Notes: generated by a model from the letters alone, not told the origin. A stretch of DNA of 64,000 nt from Streptacidiphilus carbonis (GCF_000787775.1 NZ_BBPM01000023.1:52523-116522), one strand, 5' to 3'. Positions 46,922 through 55,042 are shown, counted from the first letter of the stretch. A program made the numbers and translations.

Positions 46922-47970
46922 CTGAGGGTCAGCCGGAGTCCATCCTCGGCGCCGGGGCCGAGGAGTTGTTCTCGCGCTTGCTGGCGCCTTGGCATCCTCT
47001 CCTCACGTCAGAGTTGGAGGCCAGGGCCTCGGACGTGGAAGAACTGTTGGCTTTCGGCCTCACGCGGCGTTCCAATTCGGCCGCTTCGGGGCTGTCACCG
47101 GTGGATCCCGGCATGGTTGCAGCGGAGTTGAGCGGGCGCAACACTGCCACCGCCGAGACTCTGATTCACCAAGCCGCACCTCTACTGACGGCTCTTCAAA
47201 GGCTCACGCGCGAGCATCGTCGCCTCACCAGAGAGCGCGGAGAAGTCCTGTACCTGCACGAGGCGCAATCGATGGAGCAGGCAATCGCCGAGGCTCTCAA
47301 CGGCGTAGGACACGAGATCCTCGCCTGCCTCCCCCAAGGGCCACCAGACATCGCCGCATCCCAGGTAGCCACGGGCGTGCGCACTGCACTGGCAAGGGGG
47401 CTCCCGGTCCGGGCGATCTATCCCAATGTGGCACGCCAACAGGACCATTTGCGCAGTCATATCGAGGCGGTGACCCGGAGAGGCGCGCAAGTCCGTACTG
47501 TCCCCTGGCTGTTCACTCAGGCACTGATCATCGATCGCCACATCGCCTTCCTGCCGGAAGCCGTTGCCTCTCAGGTACCTGACAGGTCAGGGCCGACCGG
47601 CTCGGCAGGACGCCACTTGAAAATCCCCAACCCCAACATCGTGGCTCACTTCGTCGACCACTTTGAGCTGTTGTGGGCCATGGGGCAGCACTGGGACGGG
47701 GCAGCGACGTCCGGCGACCTCCTACCGATCACCCTGGACGACGAGGAGCTGGCGATCCTGCGCTTCCTCGACCAGGGGCTGACCATGGACGCCATCGCGA
47801 ACCGTCTCGGCGTCTCGGAGCGCACGCTGAGCAACCGGCTGGCCCAGCTGAAGGGCAAGTTCAACGTGACCAGTCTGTACGCATTGGGCAGCCGCTGGCA
47901 GGCCCTGCAGGACAGCCAATCCATCCCGGGGCCGCGAGACCCGGGGGCCGCCGACGCCGACGCCGATTGA
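46918..47970 (+). CDS. Sensor-regulator 2: winged helix, PLD-like sensor, LuxR-type HTH
   Basis: 350 residues from the GTG at 46918, overlapping regulator 1 by 4 bp. Same layout as its neighbour: an N-terminal helix-turn-helix-like part, a long helix (ALQRLTREHRRLTRERGEVL), a PLD-like sensor with TQALIIDRHIAFLPE, and a C-terminal helix-turn-helix GLTMDAIANRLGVSERTLSN. Both have HFVDHFELLWAMGQHWDGA or its close match (HFVEHFEFSWALGQQWDGA), so they come from tandem duplication followed by strong divergence elsewhere. A longer reading frame back to 46624 is an artefact. It ends at a strong hairpin (47974-48008). Confidence 0.82.
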   Translation: MTEGQPESILGAGAEELFSRLLAPWHPLLTSELEARASDVEELLAFGLTRRSNSAASGLSPVDPGMVAAELSGRNTATAETLIHQAAPLLTALQRLTREHRRLTRERGEVLYLHEAQSMEQAIAEALNGVGHEILACLPQGPPDIAASQVATGVRTALARGLPVRAIYPNVARQQDHLRSHIEAVTRRGAQVRTVPWLFTQALIIDRHIAFLPEAVASQVPDRSGPTGSAGRHLKIPNPNIVAHFVDHFELLWAMGQHWDGAATSGDLLPITLDDEELAILRFLDQGLTMDAIANRLGVSERTLSNRLAQLKGKFNVTSLYALGSRWQALQDSQSIPGPRDPGAADADAD

Positions 47971-47973
47971 AAG

Positions 47974-48008
47974 CGAGGCGCCGCGACCGGGGGTGACGCG
48001 GCGCCTCG
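47974..48008. terminator. Terminator after regulator 2
   Basis: CGAGGCGCCGCG and CGCGGCGCCTCG form a perfect 12-bp stem with an 11-base loop, 4 bp past the stop codon. It ends the two-regulator transcript. Confidence 0.7.
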
Positions 48009-48060
48009 TACCTGGACCGCCGAGGAGGGTCGGCCCTGGGTGTGACTCGATAATTGCGTA

Positions 48061-48073
48061 CGCCAACTTGGCG
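48061..48073. promoter_or_regulatory. Palindrome in the long gap before the deoxyribosyltransferase-like gene
   Basis: CGCCAA-C-TTGGCG is a perfect 6-1-6 palindrome; TAGCAT (48095-48100) downstream could be a -10 box. The rest of the gap 48009-48375 shows no credible gene: the overlapping frames lack coding bias and motifs. Confidence 0.35.
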
Positions 48074-48375
48074 CGTCCATGCCCTCTGAACGGCTAGCAT
48101 GTGCCAGGCCAACATTTGCCAGTCACCACAGTCACTCCCGCCCCCCGTGACGGCAGGGGCGAGGTCGAGGGCACTGGCGGGGCGGCTGTGGCCATTGCTT
48201 GCCATGCCATCGGTGGCCGGTGGGATTATCTGGACACACGTGCGAGATCCGGGCGAGGATCTGCTCATCCCCCCGAAGGGCCGCCGGCGCCGGCCGCTCT
48301 ACCCAGTCCCACCGACACTCCGACTCGGTACTTCGTACCCGGTCGGGGCTGTCGGCTGTCTCGACGGAGCTGAGC

Positions 48376-48945
48376 ATGAGTGAGTACCTGGTCGAGGACG
48401 GCACAGCCGACAGGACCGCAGCTGTGGAGCCACAGCTCCTGCGGGTTTTTCTGGCCACCCCCTCGCTGCGCCTGACCGGTCCTGCCGACGGCGTCTTCCC
48501 CCTGGCCCTCCGGGCCCGGGTCACCGCCCTGCGCGAGGCGCTGCTGGGCAGCGGCGTGCGGGTGTTCTCCTCGCATCACGACCAGTCCTGGGTCGCCCGC
48601 GGCGCCGCCGAGAGCCCCCGGGTCCCCTCCACGCACCGTGCGGTGATGACCGCCGACGTGGTGGTCGCCTGTGTCGGCTCGCCGTTGTCGTCGGGCGTGG
48701 CCCTCGAACTCGGCTGGGCCTCTGCCATGCGCAAGCCGATCATCCTGCTGGTCGACCGCGCCGTCGAGCACAACCCCCTCGTGGAATCCCTTGAGGAGGT
48801 CTGCCCGGTCTTCCCCCTCGCCTACGACAATTCCTGGTCGGCCACGGCGCTCCAGCAGATCCTCGTCACCGCACTGGACTGGGCGGACAACACCATCTGG
48901 CCGAGCGCCGACGAGATGGGTGCGACTTCCGCTCCGACCAGCTAA
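48376..48945 (+). CDS. Nucleoside 2-deoxyribosyltransferase-like protein
   Basis: 189 residues from the ATG at 48376 (GGAG upstream). The fold signature is that of the NDT family: an FLATP opening (YLAGP-like), LREALLGSGVRVFSS, then ADVVVACVGSPLSSGVALEL with the Asp and Glu that in true enzymes hold and cleave the nucleoside, ending in ASAMRKPIILLVDRA. It may cleave the N-glycosidic bond of a nucleoside or nucleotide, or bind one as a sensor. It lies between paralogous sensor-regulators 2 and 3, so it could make, destroy or sense their ligand; this is inference. Confidence 0.78.
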   Translation: MSEYLVEDGTADRTAAVEPQLLRVFLATPSLRLTGPADGVFPLALRARVTALREALLGSGVRVFSSHHDQSWVARGAAESPRVPSTHRAVMTADVVVACVGSPLSSGVALELGWASAMRKPIILLVDRAVEHNPLVESLEEVCPVFPLAYDNSWSATALQQILVTALDWADNTIWPSADEMGATSAPTS

Positions 48946-49001
48946 GGTCTGGCTTACGCGGCCTGGCACTGGCCGGCAGCGAAGGTTGGGGAGAGCTGGC
49001 G

Positions 49002-49961
49002 GTGGAGCGGCGTGATCTGACGCCCCAGGAAGAGGCGGTCTACGGGCTGGTACTCGAGCAGGGCAAAGTTCCCGTGGCCGAGGTCAAGTCACAGCCGAAC
49101 GGGGAAGAGGCCCTGACGCATCTGATGGCCTTCGGGCTGCTGGCCACCAATCCCCTCTACCCTGATGTTGTCGTCGCGGTTGATCCGGCGCTTGCCGTCG
49201 CCCGCCAGTCATCGCGGGTCCTGGAGGAAATCGCTCGCGACCTGGGATGGGTATCTCGGCTACCCCAGAACACTGCCACGCTTGCCCAGCAGTACTGGAC
49301 GGCCCAAAAGGCGCAGAGCGGTCTGATTGAAGTAGTCAGAGGTGCTCCGGCCATCGGCCAGCGGCTGGAACTGTTGTTGGACAGTTGCCGAACTCGAATG
49401 CTCACGGTCCATCCCGAAGCGAGCCGTAGGGCGCCTGAGATCGAGTCAGTACTGGGGCGCGATCTGGATGTGATCCAACGCGGTGCCGATGTCAGAATCC
49501 TCTATCTGGCCCCGGTGCGACGCCAGGTCGCCGTGCAGGCGTATGTGAAAGCCGTGACCGCCGTCGGGGCCCGGGTACGGACACTTCCGCGCCTGCCGCT
49601 GCGCCAGTTCGTCATCGACAACGTCGTGATCGTCCCTTACCAGGGTGACGTGAGCGCAGCCGTGTTCATTCAGGACCCCTCAACCGTCGCCGCCATGGTC
49701 GAGGTCTTCGAACTGCTGTGGACTCTCGGTGAGGACTTCACGCCACGCACAAGCCGCGAGGAGCAGGTGGAGGAGACACTGCTCACCGTGATGCGCATGC
49801 TGGTCGAAGGGGCCAGCACTCGACAGATCGCGAGAGAGCTTGGACTCAGCGAGCGAATGGTCACGCGTCTTCGTGCAGAGATCAGCGACGAGTACGACAC
49901 CGATTCGGCGGTCCGCCTCGGCTGGCTGCTTCGCGAGCGCTACCCCAATGGAATCAAGTAG
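49002..49961 (+). CDS. Sensor-regulator 3: winged helix, PLD-like sensor, HTH
   Basis: 319 residues from the GTG at 49002, 56 bp after the deoxyribosyltransferase-like gene and preceded by GGGGAGAG. The N-terminus EEAVYGLVLEQGKVPVAEV matches a TrmB-like winged helix (about 8-50). The sensor (about 115-235) contains RTRMLTVHPEASRR and RQFVIDNVVIVPYQGD, and the C-terminal helix-turn-helix reads ASTRQIARELGLSERMVTRL. It is more distant from regulators 1 and 2 than they are from each other. It is convergent with the secreted peptide gene 42 bp downstream. Confidence 0.8.
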   Translation: MERRDLTPQEEAVYGLVLEQGKVPVAEVKSQPNGEEALTHLMAFGLLATNPLYPDVVVAVDPALAVARQSSRVLEEIARDLGWVSRLPQNTATLAQQYWTAQKAQSGLIEVVRGAPAIGQRLELLLDSCRTRMLTVHPEASRRAPEIESVLGRDLDVIQRGADVRILYLAPVRRQVAVQAYVKAVTAVGARVRTLPRLPLRQFVIDNVVIVPYQGDVSAAVFIQDPSTVAAMVEVFELLWTLGEDFTPRTSREEQVEETLLTVMRMLVEGASTRQIARELGLSERMVTRLRAEISDEYDTDSAVRLGWLLRERYPNGIK

Positions 49962-50003
49962 GGCGGCCACCAACTCGCCGCCCCACCGAAGATCTGCGTA
50001 CGT

Positions 50004-50186
50004 CTACTGGGTGAGCCGCCCTGCTTCCGTCGGCCAGGACGAGTCGGCCTGGACGGTGCTGTGGCTCTGCGACTTGACACTTTGCGCGCTCACGCCTGGC
50101 GCAACTACCCCAATCCCAACACCGACGACAGCAGCGCCGACCATGAGTAGTGATGCGACCTTCATCCCAATTCGGCTGCGCTTCAC
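50004..50186 (-). CDS. Small secreted peptide precursor (60 residues)
   Basis: GTG start at 50186 with GAGAGGAG eight bases upstream. A basic N-terminus (MKRSRIGMK), a hydrophobic core (VASLLMVGAAVVGVGIGVV) and a cleavage site after APGVSA make a classical Sec signal peptide. The mature product would be about 26 residues, QSVKSQSHSTVQADSSWPTE plus AGRLTQ, without cysteines. It resembles no known bacteriocin. Lying beside three paralogous sensor-regulators, it is a candidate extracellular signal. An inverted repeat (50227-50245) lies 41 bp upstream. Confidence 0.7.
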   Translation of the reverse strand: MKRSRIGMKVASLLMVGAAVVGVGIGVVAPGVSAQSVKSQSHSTVQADSSWPTEAGRLTQ

Positions 50187-50226
50187 GTGCTTGACTCCTC
50201 TCGGTGGGGCCGAGGGCGCCCCGTCA

Positions 50227-50245
50227 TGTCGGCTCTAATCCGACA
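50227..50245. promoter_or_regulatory. Inverted repeat upstream of the peptide gene
   Basis: TGTCGG (50227-50232) and CCGACA (50240-50245) around a 7-bp centre, 41-59 bp upstream of the peptide start, in the 269-bp divergent gap to the helical protein gene. Spacing suits a dimeric activator or repressor. Confidence 0.4.
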
Positions 50246-50455
50246 ATCATGCCAGTACGCGCACAACGATAGCCCATGATCGCACGCAGCCGATAGGTCC
50301 GAGGAACAGTGACAATTCGGTACAGGGACCGGGTTTCCACTGGTGACTGATGTACCTTCAGCAGTTGCCACTGTGCCACCACGATCCGGGGTTTGCAGCA
50401 AGACTCGGGTACGAAGCTACTTCCCTCACAACCACCGACCGGGGAAGATGGGGAC

Positions 50456-50707
50456 ATGCCAATCGACGCTTCCGAAGCCATCCCGCTGCTGGCGCAGATT
50501 CACACGCGCGCTCGCGAGCAAAAGCAGGAACTCTGGGAGCTCGCGCTTCGCGCGTTCCAGGCCGGCGCGGCACCGGCCAGCATCGCGCGGGTCATGGGGC
50601 TGGGACTGAACGAGGCTGAAATCGGTCATCTGGAGCAGAGCCTTGCTGCCGCCTCCGACGTCGAATCAGGGCAGGGTGAGATTGCCCCCGCCTCGCGGGC
50701 GTCCTGA
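50456..50707 (+). CDS. Small helical protein with HTH-like C-terminus
   Basis: 83 residues from the ATG at 50456 (GGGGAAG upstream). Mostly helical, with AREQKQELWELALRAFQAGA then APASIARVMGLGLNEAEIGHLE, which looks like a short helix-turn-helix. No known family recognised. It is divergent from the peptide gene and followed by a strong terminator and tRNA-Ala. It may belong to the same regulatory locus. Confidence 0.65.
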   Translation: MPIDASEAIPLLAQIHTRAREQKQELWELALRAFQAGAAPASIARVMGLGLNEAEIGHLEQSLAAASDVESGQGEIAPASRAS

Positions 50708-50720
50708 GCGCAGCGCAAAG

Positions 50721-50750
50721 ATCCCGCCCGGTCCGTGGACCGGGCGGGAT
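50721..50750. terminator. Bidirectional terminator
   Basis: ATCCCGCCCGGTCC and its exact complement around GT: a perfect 14-bp stem. It ends both the small helical protein gene and, on the other strand, the tRNA-Ala transcript. Confidence 0.8.
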
Positions 50751-50756
50751 CTGCTG

Positions 50757-50829
<73 letters not shown>

Positions 50830-50909
50830 GGATCGCCGCGTCGGAGTCCCGAATCCGGTTCCCCTGGCGACGACTCTCACTGTACACGGTCGGGAAGGCG
50901 CCCCACCAA

Positions 50910-52385
50910 TTACTTGTCACGCCTCCGACCTGCGAGGACCGCTCCGACGAGCATCAGGATGCCGACCCCTGCGGTCGTGGTCGCGAGGGCGTGGCCGGAG
51001 GTCGAGGCGGAGGCCGGGTAGCTCACCCGGCTGAGGAAGAGCGTGCCCAGGGTGGCCACGCCGACCACGCTGCCCAGCTGGATCATGGTGACCAGCACCC
51101 CGCTGGCGTCCGCCGCGTCGACCGGGGCGACCCGCCCCAGGGCCCGGCCCATCAGCGGGCCGTACGCGCAGCCGCCGATCAGGCCGAGCGGCAGCAGCGC
51201 GATCTCGACGGCGGCGCCCACCCGCTGGCCGTCCCGGAGCAGCAGGCCGACCGAGGCGTAGCCGATTGCGCAGAGGGCCAGGGCGGCGATCGGGAGCTGC
51301 TGGTGCAGCCGCTTCGGCAGCCGCTGCCAGTACATCCCGGAGACCCCGAACCCGACCGACATCGGCAGGAAGACCAGCCCCGCGCTGAGCGGGCTCAGCC
51401 CGAGCCCGGCCTGGACGTGCATCGCCATGGCGAACATGAAGCTGCCGACGCAGCACATGATCAGGAAGAGCGCGGTGCCCGCGGTGAGCAGTCCGGGCGA
51501 GCGCAGCACCCGGCCGCGGATCAGCGGGCTGCCGCCACCGGCCGCCACCCGGCGTTCGACCAGTCCGAACAGGGCGAACAGCAGCACGCTCGCGCCGAGC
51601 ATCAGCCAGCCCCACACCGGCCAGTGCTCCTCGTGCCCCATCACCAGCGGCACCACCAGCAGGCCCAGCGCCGCCGCCAGGGTGACCAGGCCGGCCAGGT
51701 CCAGCTTGCGCTCGCGGTTGCCGGGGATCTCCGGGAGCAGCTTGCGCCCGGCCGCCAGCAGCACCACCCCCACCGGGACGTTCACCAGGAACACCGGCCG
51801 CCAGCCCGAGCCGAAGAGGTTCGCGTTGACCAGGATCCCGCCGACCACCTGGCCGACGACCCCGCCCCCCGCGATCACCGCGGTGTAGCCGCCGAGGGCG
51901 CGCAGCCGGGCCGGGCCCTCGAAGGTGCGCTGGATCAGGCTCATCACCTGCGGCACCATCAGCGCGGCGCCGACCCCCTGCAGCACCCGGAAGCCGATCA
52001 GCGTATCGGCGCCGGGCGCCAGCCCGCAGGCCAGCGAGGCGAGGGTGAAGCCGGCCACACCCAACCGGAAGATCCGGCTGAAGCCGTGCCGCTCGCCCAG
52101 TCTGGCGCCGGTGATCAGCAGCACGGCGTAGGCGATCGTGTAGCCGGCGATGACCAGTTGCAGGGCCGCCCCCGACGCGTGCAGATCGGTGCGGATGACC
52201 GGCGCCGCGACATTGACGATGAAGACGTCCAGGACGGCCATGAACTGCCCGACCAGGATCAGCGCCAGCAGCCGTCCAGGACGGGCGGTCGCCGTCCCCG
52301 GTGGCGCCGCACCGCGGCTGCTGGAGCCAACTGACTTGGTGGAGACGGAGGTTGTCGCTGCGTGAGTGATCTGCGTATCGGCCAT
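50910..52385 (-). CDS. MFS drug:H+ antiporter, DHA2 (14-helix) family
   Basis: 491 residues with 14 predicted membrane helices. Motif D1 (GQFMAVLDVFIVNVAAPVI) in helix 1, motif A-like GARLGERHGFSRIF between helices 2 and 3, and the antiporter motif C region (VIAGGGVVGQVVGGILV) in helix 5 identify an EmrB/QacA-type exporter. It should expel hydrophobic or cationic compounds using the proton gradient. It is divergent from an XRE regulator, with a 15-bp palindrome between them, and the pair is bounded on both sides by identical tRNA-Ala genes. Confidence 0.92.
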   Translation of the reverse strand: MADTQITHAATTSVSTKSVGSSSRGAAPPGTATARPGRLLALILVGQFMAVLDVFIVNVAAPVIRTDLHASGAALQLVIAGYTIAYAVLLITGARLGERHGFSRIFRLGVAGFTLASLACGLAPGADTLIGFRVLQGVGAALMVPQVMSLIQRTFEGPARLRALGGYTAVIAGGGVVGQVVGGILVNANLFGSGWRPVFLVNVPVGVVLLAAGRKLLPEIPGNRERKLDLAGLVTLAAALGLLVVPLVMGHEEHWPVWGWLMLGASVLLFALFGLVERRVAAGGGSPLIRGRVLRSPGLLTAGTALFLIMCCVGSFMFAMAMHVQAGLGLSPLSAGLVFLPMSVGFGVSGMYWQRLPKRLHQQLPIAALALCAIGYASVGLLLRDGQRVGAAVEIALLPLGLIGGCAYGPLMGRALGRVAPVDAADASGVLVTMIQLGSVVGVATLGTLFLSRVSYPASASTSGHALATTTAGVGILMLVGAVLAGRRRDK

Positions 52386-52436
52386 GCGACTATCGTGGCG
52401 GCCGCCTGGTACAGGTAGTTAGAGCCTGCCGATGCT

Positions 52437-52451
52437 GGTACTGGGAGTACC
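52437..52451. promoter_or_regulatory. Candidate operator between MFS pump and XRE regulator
   Basis: GGTACT-GGG-AGTACC, a perfect 6-3-6 palindrome in the 101-bp divergent promoter region. Related CAGGTA/TACCTG words flank it. It is the likely binding site of the adjacent regulator. Confidence 0.45.
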
Positions 52452-52486
52452 TGTCAGCGGATGCGCCGATGCGGCAGCATGGGTCC

Positions 52487-53374
52487 ATGAGCGTGATGGA
52501 CGCACCTCTCAGCAACCGTTCGGCGGCCGCCCCGCGCCGCACCGAGCTCGCCGCCTTCCTCAAGGCCCGCCGGGCCCGGGTCACCCCCGAGGACGTGGGC
52601 ATGGCCCCCGGCCTGCGCCGTCGCACGCCCGGGCTGCGCCGCGAGGAAGTCGCGCAGCTCGCCGGTGTCGGTGTCACCTGGTACACCTGGCTGGAGCAGG
52701 GGCGCCCCATCAACGCCAGCGAACAGGTGCTCGGTGCGATCGCCCGCACCCTCAAGCTGGACGCGGCCGAGAGCAGCCATCTCTTCGTCCTCGCCGGTCT
52801 GCAGCCCGTCACCCCCGCGAACGACTTCTGCCCGCTGACCCCGGAGATCCAGACCATCCTGGACGCTCTCTCCCCGCTCCCCGCCGCGGTCAGCAGCGCC
52901 CGCTTCGACATCCTGCGCTGGAACGCCGCCTATGAGGCGCTGTTCCCCGGCGCCACCCTCACCGACGCCGGGCGGCACAACAGCATGTGGTGCACCGCGA
53001 CGGTCCCGGAGTGCTGCAACGCCTTCGTCAACCGGGCGGAGGAGCTGCCGAGGATGGTCGCGGTGCTGCGCTCCGGCTACGGGAAGCACGTCGGCGAACC
53101 GTACTGGGAGGACTTCATCCGCGACCTGGTCGCGGCCAGTCCGGAGTTCGCCCGGCTCTGGGCCCAGCAGGACGTGGCCGGGCACTCCGTCCGCCACAAG
53201 ATCTTCCGGCACGCGGCCGTCGGCGAGGTGCGGATGTCGGCGACCAATCTCAACGCGATGGGCATGCCCGAGGGGCGGATCGTCGTCTACACCCCGCAGG
53301 ACGAGGAGAGCCGGCAGCGGATCGAGTGGCTGCTGGCCAACCCGGGCCTCCCGGTGGTCGACCACACCCACTGA
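52487..53374 (+). CDS. XRE-family regulator with MmyB-like ligand domain
   Basis: 295 residues from the ATG at 52487 (ATGs at 52469 and 52496 also in frame). The N-terminal helix-turn-helix (about 18-90) has the family sequence TPGLRREEVAQLAGVGVTWY and TWLEQGRPINASEQVL; the C-terminal MmyB-like PAS-type domain (about 110-280) contains FDILRWNAAYEALF and VAGHSVRHKIFRHAAVGEV. Such proteins repress divergent transporter or dehydrogenase genes and respond to a fatty acid or other hydrophobic ligand. It most likely controls the divergent MFS pump. Confidence 0.9.
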   Translation: MSVMDAPLSNRSAAAPRRTELAAFLKARRARVTPEDVGMAPGLRRRTPGLRREEVAQLAGVGVTWYTWLEQGRPINASEQVLGAIARTLKLDAAESSHLFVLAGLQPVTPANDFCPLTPEIQTILDALSPLPAAVSSARFDILRWNAAYEALFPGATLTDAGRHNSMWCTATVPECCNAFVNRAEELPRMVAVLRSGYGKHVGEPYWEDFIRDLVAASPEFARLWAQQDVAGHSVRHKIFRHAAVGEVRMSATNLNAMGMPEGRIVVYTPQDEESRQRIEWLLANPGLPVVDHTH

Positions 53375-53392
53375 GAACCCGGCCCGGAATGC

Positions 53393-53425
53393 CGAGAGGG
53401 CCGCCCCGATGGGGCGGCCCTCTCG
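53393..53425. terminator. Bidirectional terminator
   Basis: CGAGAGGGCCGCCCC and its exact complement around GAT: a perfect 15-bp stem between the XRE gene and tRNA-Ala copy 2. Confidence 0.8.
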
Positions 53426-53433
53426 AACTGCTG

Positions 53434-53506
<73 letters not shown>

Positions 53507-53543
53507 GTATGACGTTGTCTTGCCGATGCTGCTCTGTACTGCG

Positions 53544-53616
<73 letters not shown>

Positions 53617-53738
53617 GCTGTTCCCCCGGCCGTTTCCGGCGGTGCGAACGAAGGAAACTTTAGCGGCAGAAGGGCCGAACTGCGAAATCCGGCCCCACTC
53701 CGGCCCCTGTCCCCGGGCGGCGAACCGGTCCGGACCAC

Positions 53739-54392
53739 TCAGGTGTCGTCCCCGATCACCGGCTCGGGGAGGGTCCCGGCGTTGTGCTCCAGCAGCCGCC
53801 AGCCGCGGGCGCCCTCTCCCAGCACCGACCAGCAGCAGTTACTGAGGCCGCCGAGGGCCTCCCAGTTCGCGGGGTCGAGACCGAGCAGCCGGCCGATGGC
53901 CATCCTGATGGTCCCGCCGTGGCTGACCACGACCACGGTGCCGCGGTCCGGAAGCAGCTTCACCGCGTCCAGCACCACCGGCACGGCACGGTCGGCGACC
54001 TCGGTGCCGAGCTCGCCGCCGCCCCGGCGGACCGGCTCGCCCAGCTTCCAGGCGCGGTACTCCTCGCCGTACTGCCGCTGGATCTCCTCGTTGGTCAGGC
54101 CCTGCCAGCTGCCCGCGTACGTCTCACGCAGCCCGGCGTCGTGCGCGACATCCAGCCCGGTGACCGCCGACAGCTCGGCGGCGGTGTGCGCCGCGCGCTG
54201 GAGGTCGGAGGAGACGACGGCGTCCGGCCTGAGGGCCGCGAGCAGGCGGGCGGCGCGCTGCGCCTGCGACCTGCCGGTCTCCGTCAGCGGGATGTCGGTA
54301 CTGCCCTGGAAGCGGCCTTCAAGGTTCCAGGAGGTCTGGCCGTGCCGCCAGAAGACGACACGCCTGCCGTGACCGCGGGTGCTCCCGTTCAG
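53739..54392 (-). CDS. Histidine phosphatase (phosphoglycerate-mutase-like), apparent CTG start
   Basis: 217 residues. The catalytic histidine motif is WRHGQTSWN near the N-terminus, the phosphate pocket continues with RFQGSTD, SSDLQRA and the second catalytic His in VVVSHGGTIRMAIGRLLG. It hydrolyses phosphomonoesters; the physiological substrate is unknown (relatives act on glucosyl-3-phosphoglycerate). The frame has no ATG, GTG or TTG before the RHG motif after the upstream in-frame stop. CTG at 54392 fits best: it gives the family N-terminus (NGSTRGHGRRVVFW) and a 4-bp CTGA overlap with the rsfS stop, so initiation would be coupled to rsfS. Confidence 0.88.
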   Translation of the reverse strand: MNGSTRGHGRRVVFWRHGQTSWNLEGRFQGSTDIPLTETGRSQAQRAARLLAALRPDAVVSSDLQRAAHTAAELSAVTGLDVAHDAGLRETYAGSWQGLTNEEIQRQYGEEYRAWKLGEPVRRGGGELGTEVADRAVPVVLDAVKLLPDRGTVVVVSHGGTIRMAIGRLLGLDPANWEALGGLSNCCWSVLGEGARGWRLLEHNAGTLPEPVIGDDT

Positions 54393-54859
54393 CGCATGCT
54401 CCGATCAGCCTCGGCCTGCAGCACGGCCTCGACGTGGTCGAACTCGTTGGGCTCGCGCACGTACTCCTCGTCGCCGGGACGGTTCCGGCTGGCGATGGCG
54501 TCCTCGGGCAGCGCGATCTCCGGGCAGTCCTTCCACAGCCGCTCCAAGCCGTAGTAGGAGCGCTCCTCGGAGTGCTGGACGTGGACCACGATGTCCAGGA
54601 AGTCGAGCAGGATCCAGCGGCCCTCACGCTCGCCCTCGCGGCGCACCGGCTTGGTCTGGTGCTGCTCGGCCAACTGCTCCTCGATGGCGTCCGCGATGGC
54701 CTTGACCTGTCGGTCGTTGGGCGCGGACGCGATCACGAAGGCGTCGGTGATGGCCAGCACGTCGCTGACGTCGAAGGCGATGATGTTCTGGGCCAGCTTG
54801 TCGGCTGCCGCCTGGGCGGCGGTGGTGACAAGTGCTACGGCCCGGTCTGTCGCGGTCAC
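54389..54859 (-). CDS. rsfS: Ribosome silencing factor RsfS
   Basis: 156 residues from the GTG at 54859, which gives the family start (TATDRAVALVTTAAQAAADK). Core motifs: VSDVLAITDAFVIASAPNDR, the WILLDFLDIVVHVQH strand region and YYGLERLWKDCPEI. It binds ribosomal protein L14 and blocks subunit joining under starvation. An upstream GTG at 54883 has a better Shine-Dalgarno (GGAGGG) and adds eight residues; either may be used. The C-terminus is extended by ~40 residues, as in Streptomyces. Its stop overlaps the phosphatase start. Confidence 0.94.
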   Translation of the reverse strand: MTATDRAVALVTTAAQAAADKLAQNIIAFDVSDVLAITDAFVIASAPNDRQVKAIADAIEEQLAEQHQTKPVRREGEREGRWILLDFLDIVVHVQHSEERSYYGLERLWKDCPEIALPEDAIASRNRPGDEEYVREPNEFDHVEAVLQAEADRSMR

Positions 54860-54963
54860 AGGATGCTCTCGGTTCGGGGACACAGGTACCCTCCAGGATC
54901 TCATGGACGGCAGAGGGCCCGCTCCGGCGTTTCCCACCCCACCGGACGAGAACCCCCACGGGT

Positions 54964-55000
54964 TCACGCAGGGGTACGGGGGGTCGCCCCCCGGGAGATC
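54964..55000 (+). repeat. Dispersed GC-rich hairpin element, copy 2
   Basis: Core GGGGTACGGGGGGTCGC followed by CCCCCGGGAGATCG. GGGGGG and CCCCCC around TCG form a stem. Clearly related to the element at 39004-39040. It fills the gap between rsfS and the LytR-like gene. Confidence 0.5.
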
Positions 55001-55042
55001 GCAGCCCTCCACGATCTCATCGACGGCAGACCCCCGGGTTGC

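Noticed and set aside
48099-48383. Possible small gene in the gap before the deoxyribosyltransferase-like gene (frames of 90-94 codons)
   Set aside because: Two overlapping frames, no ribosome site, no consistent codon bias and no motif; the region looks regulatory.
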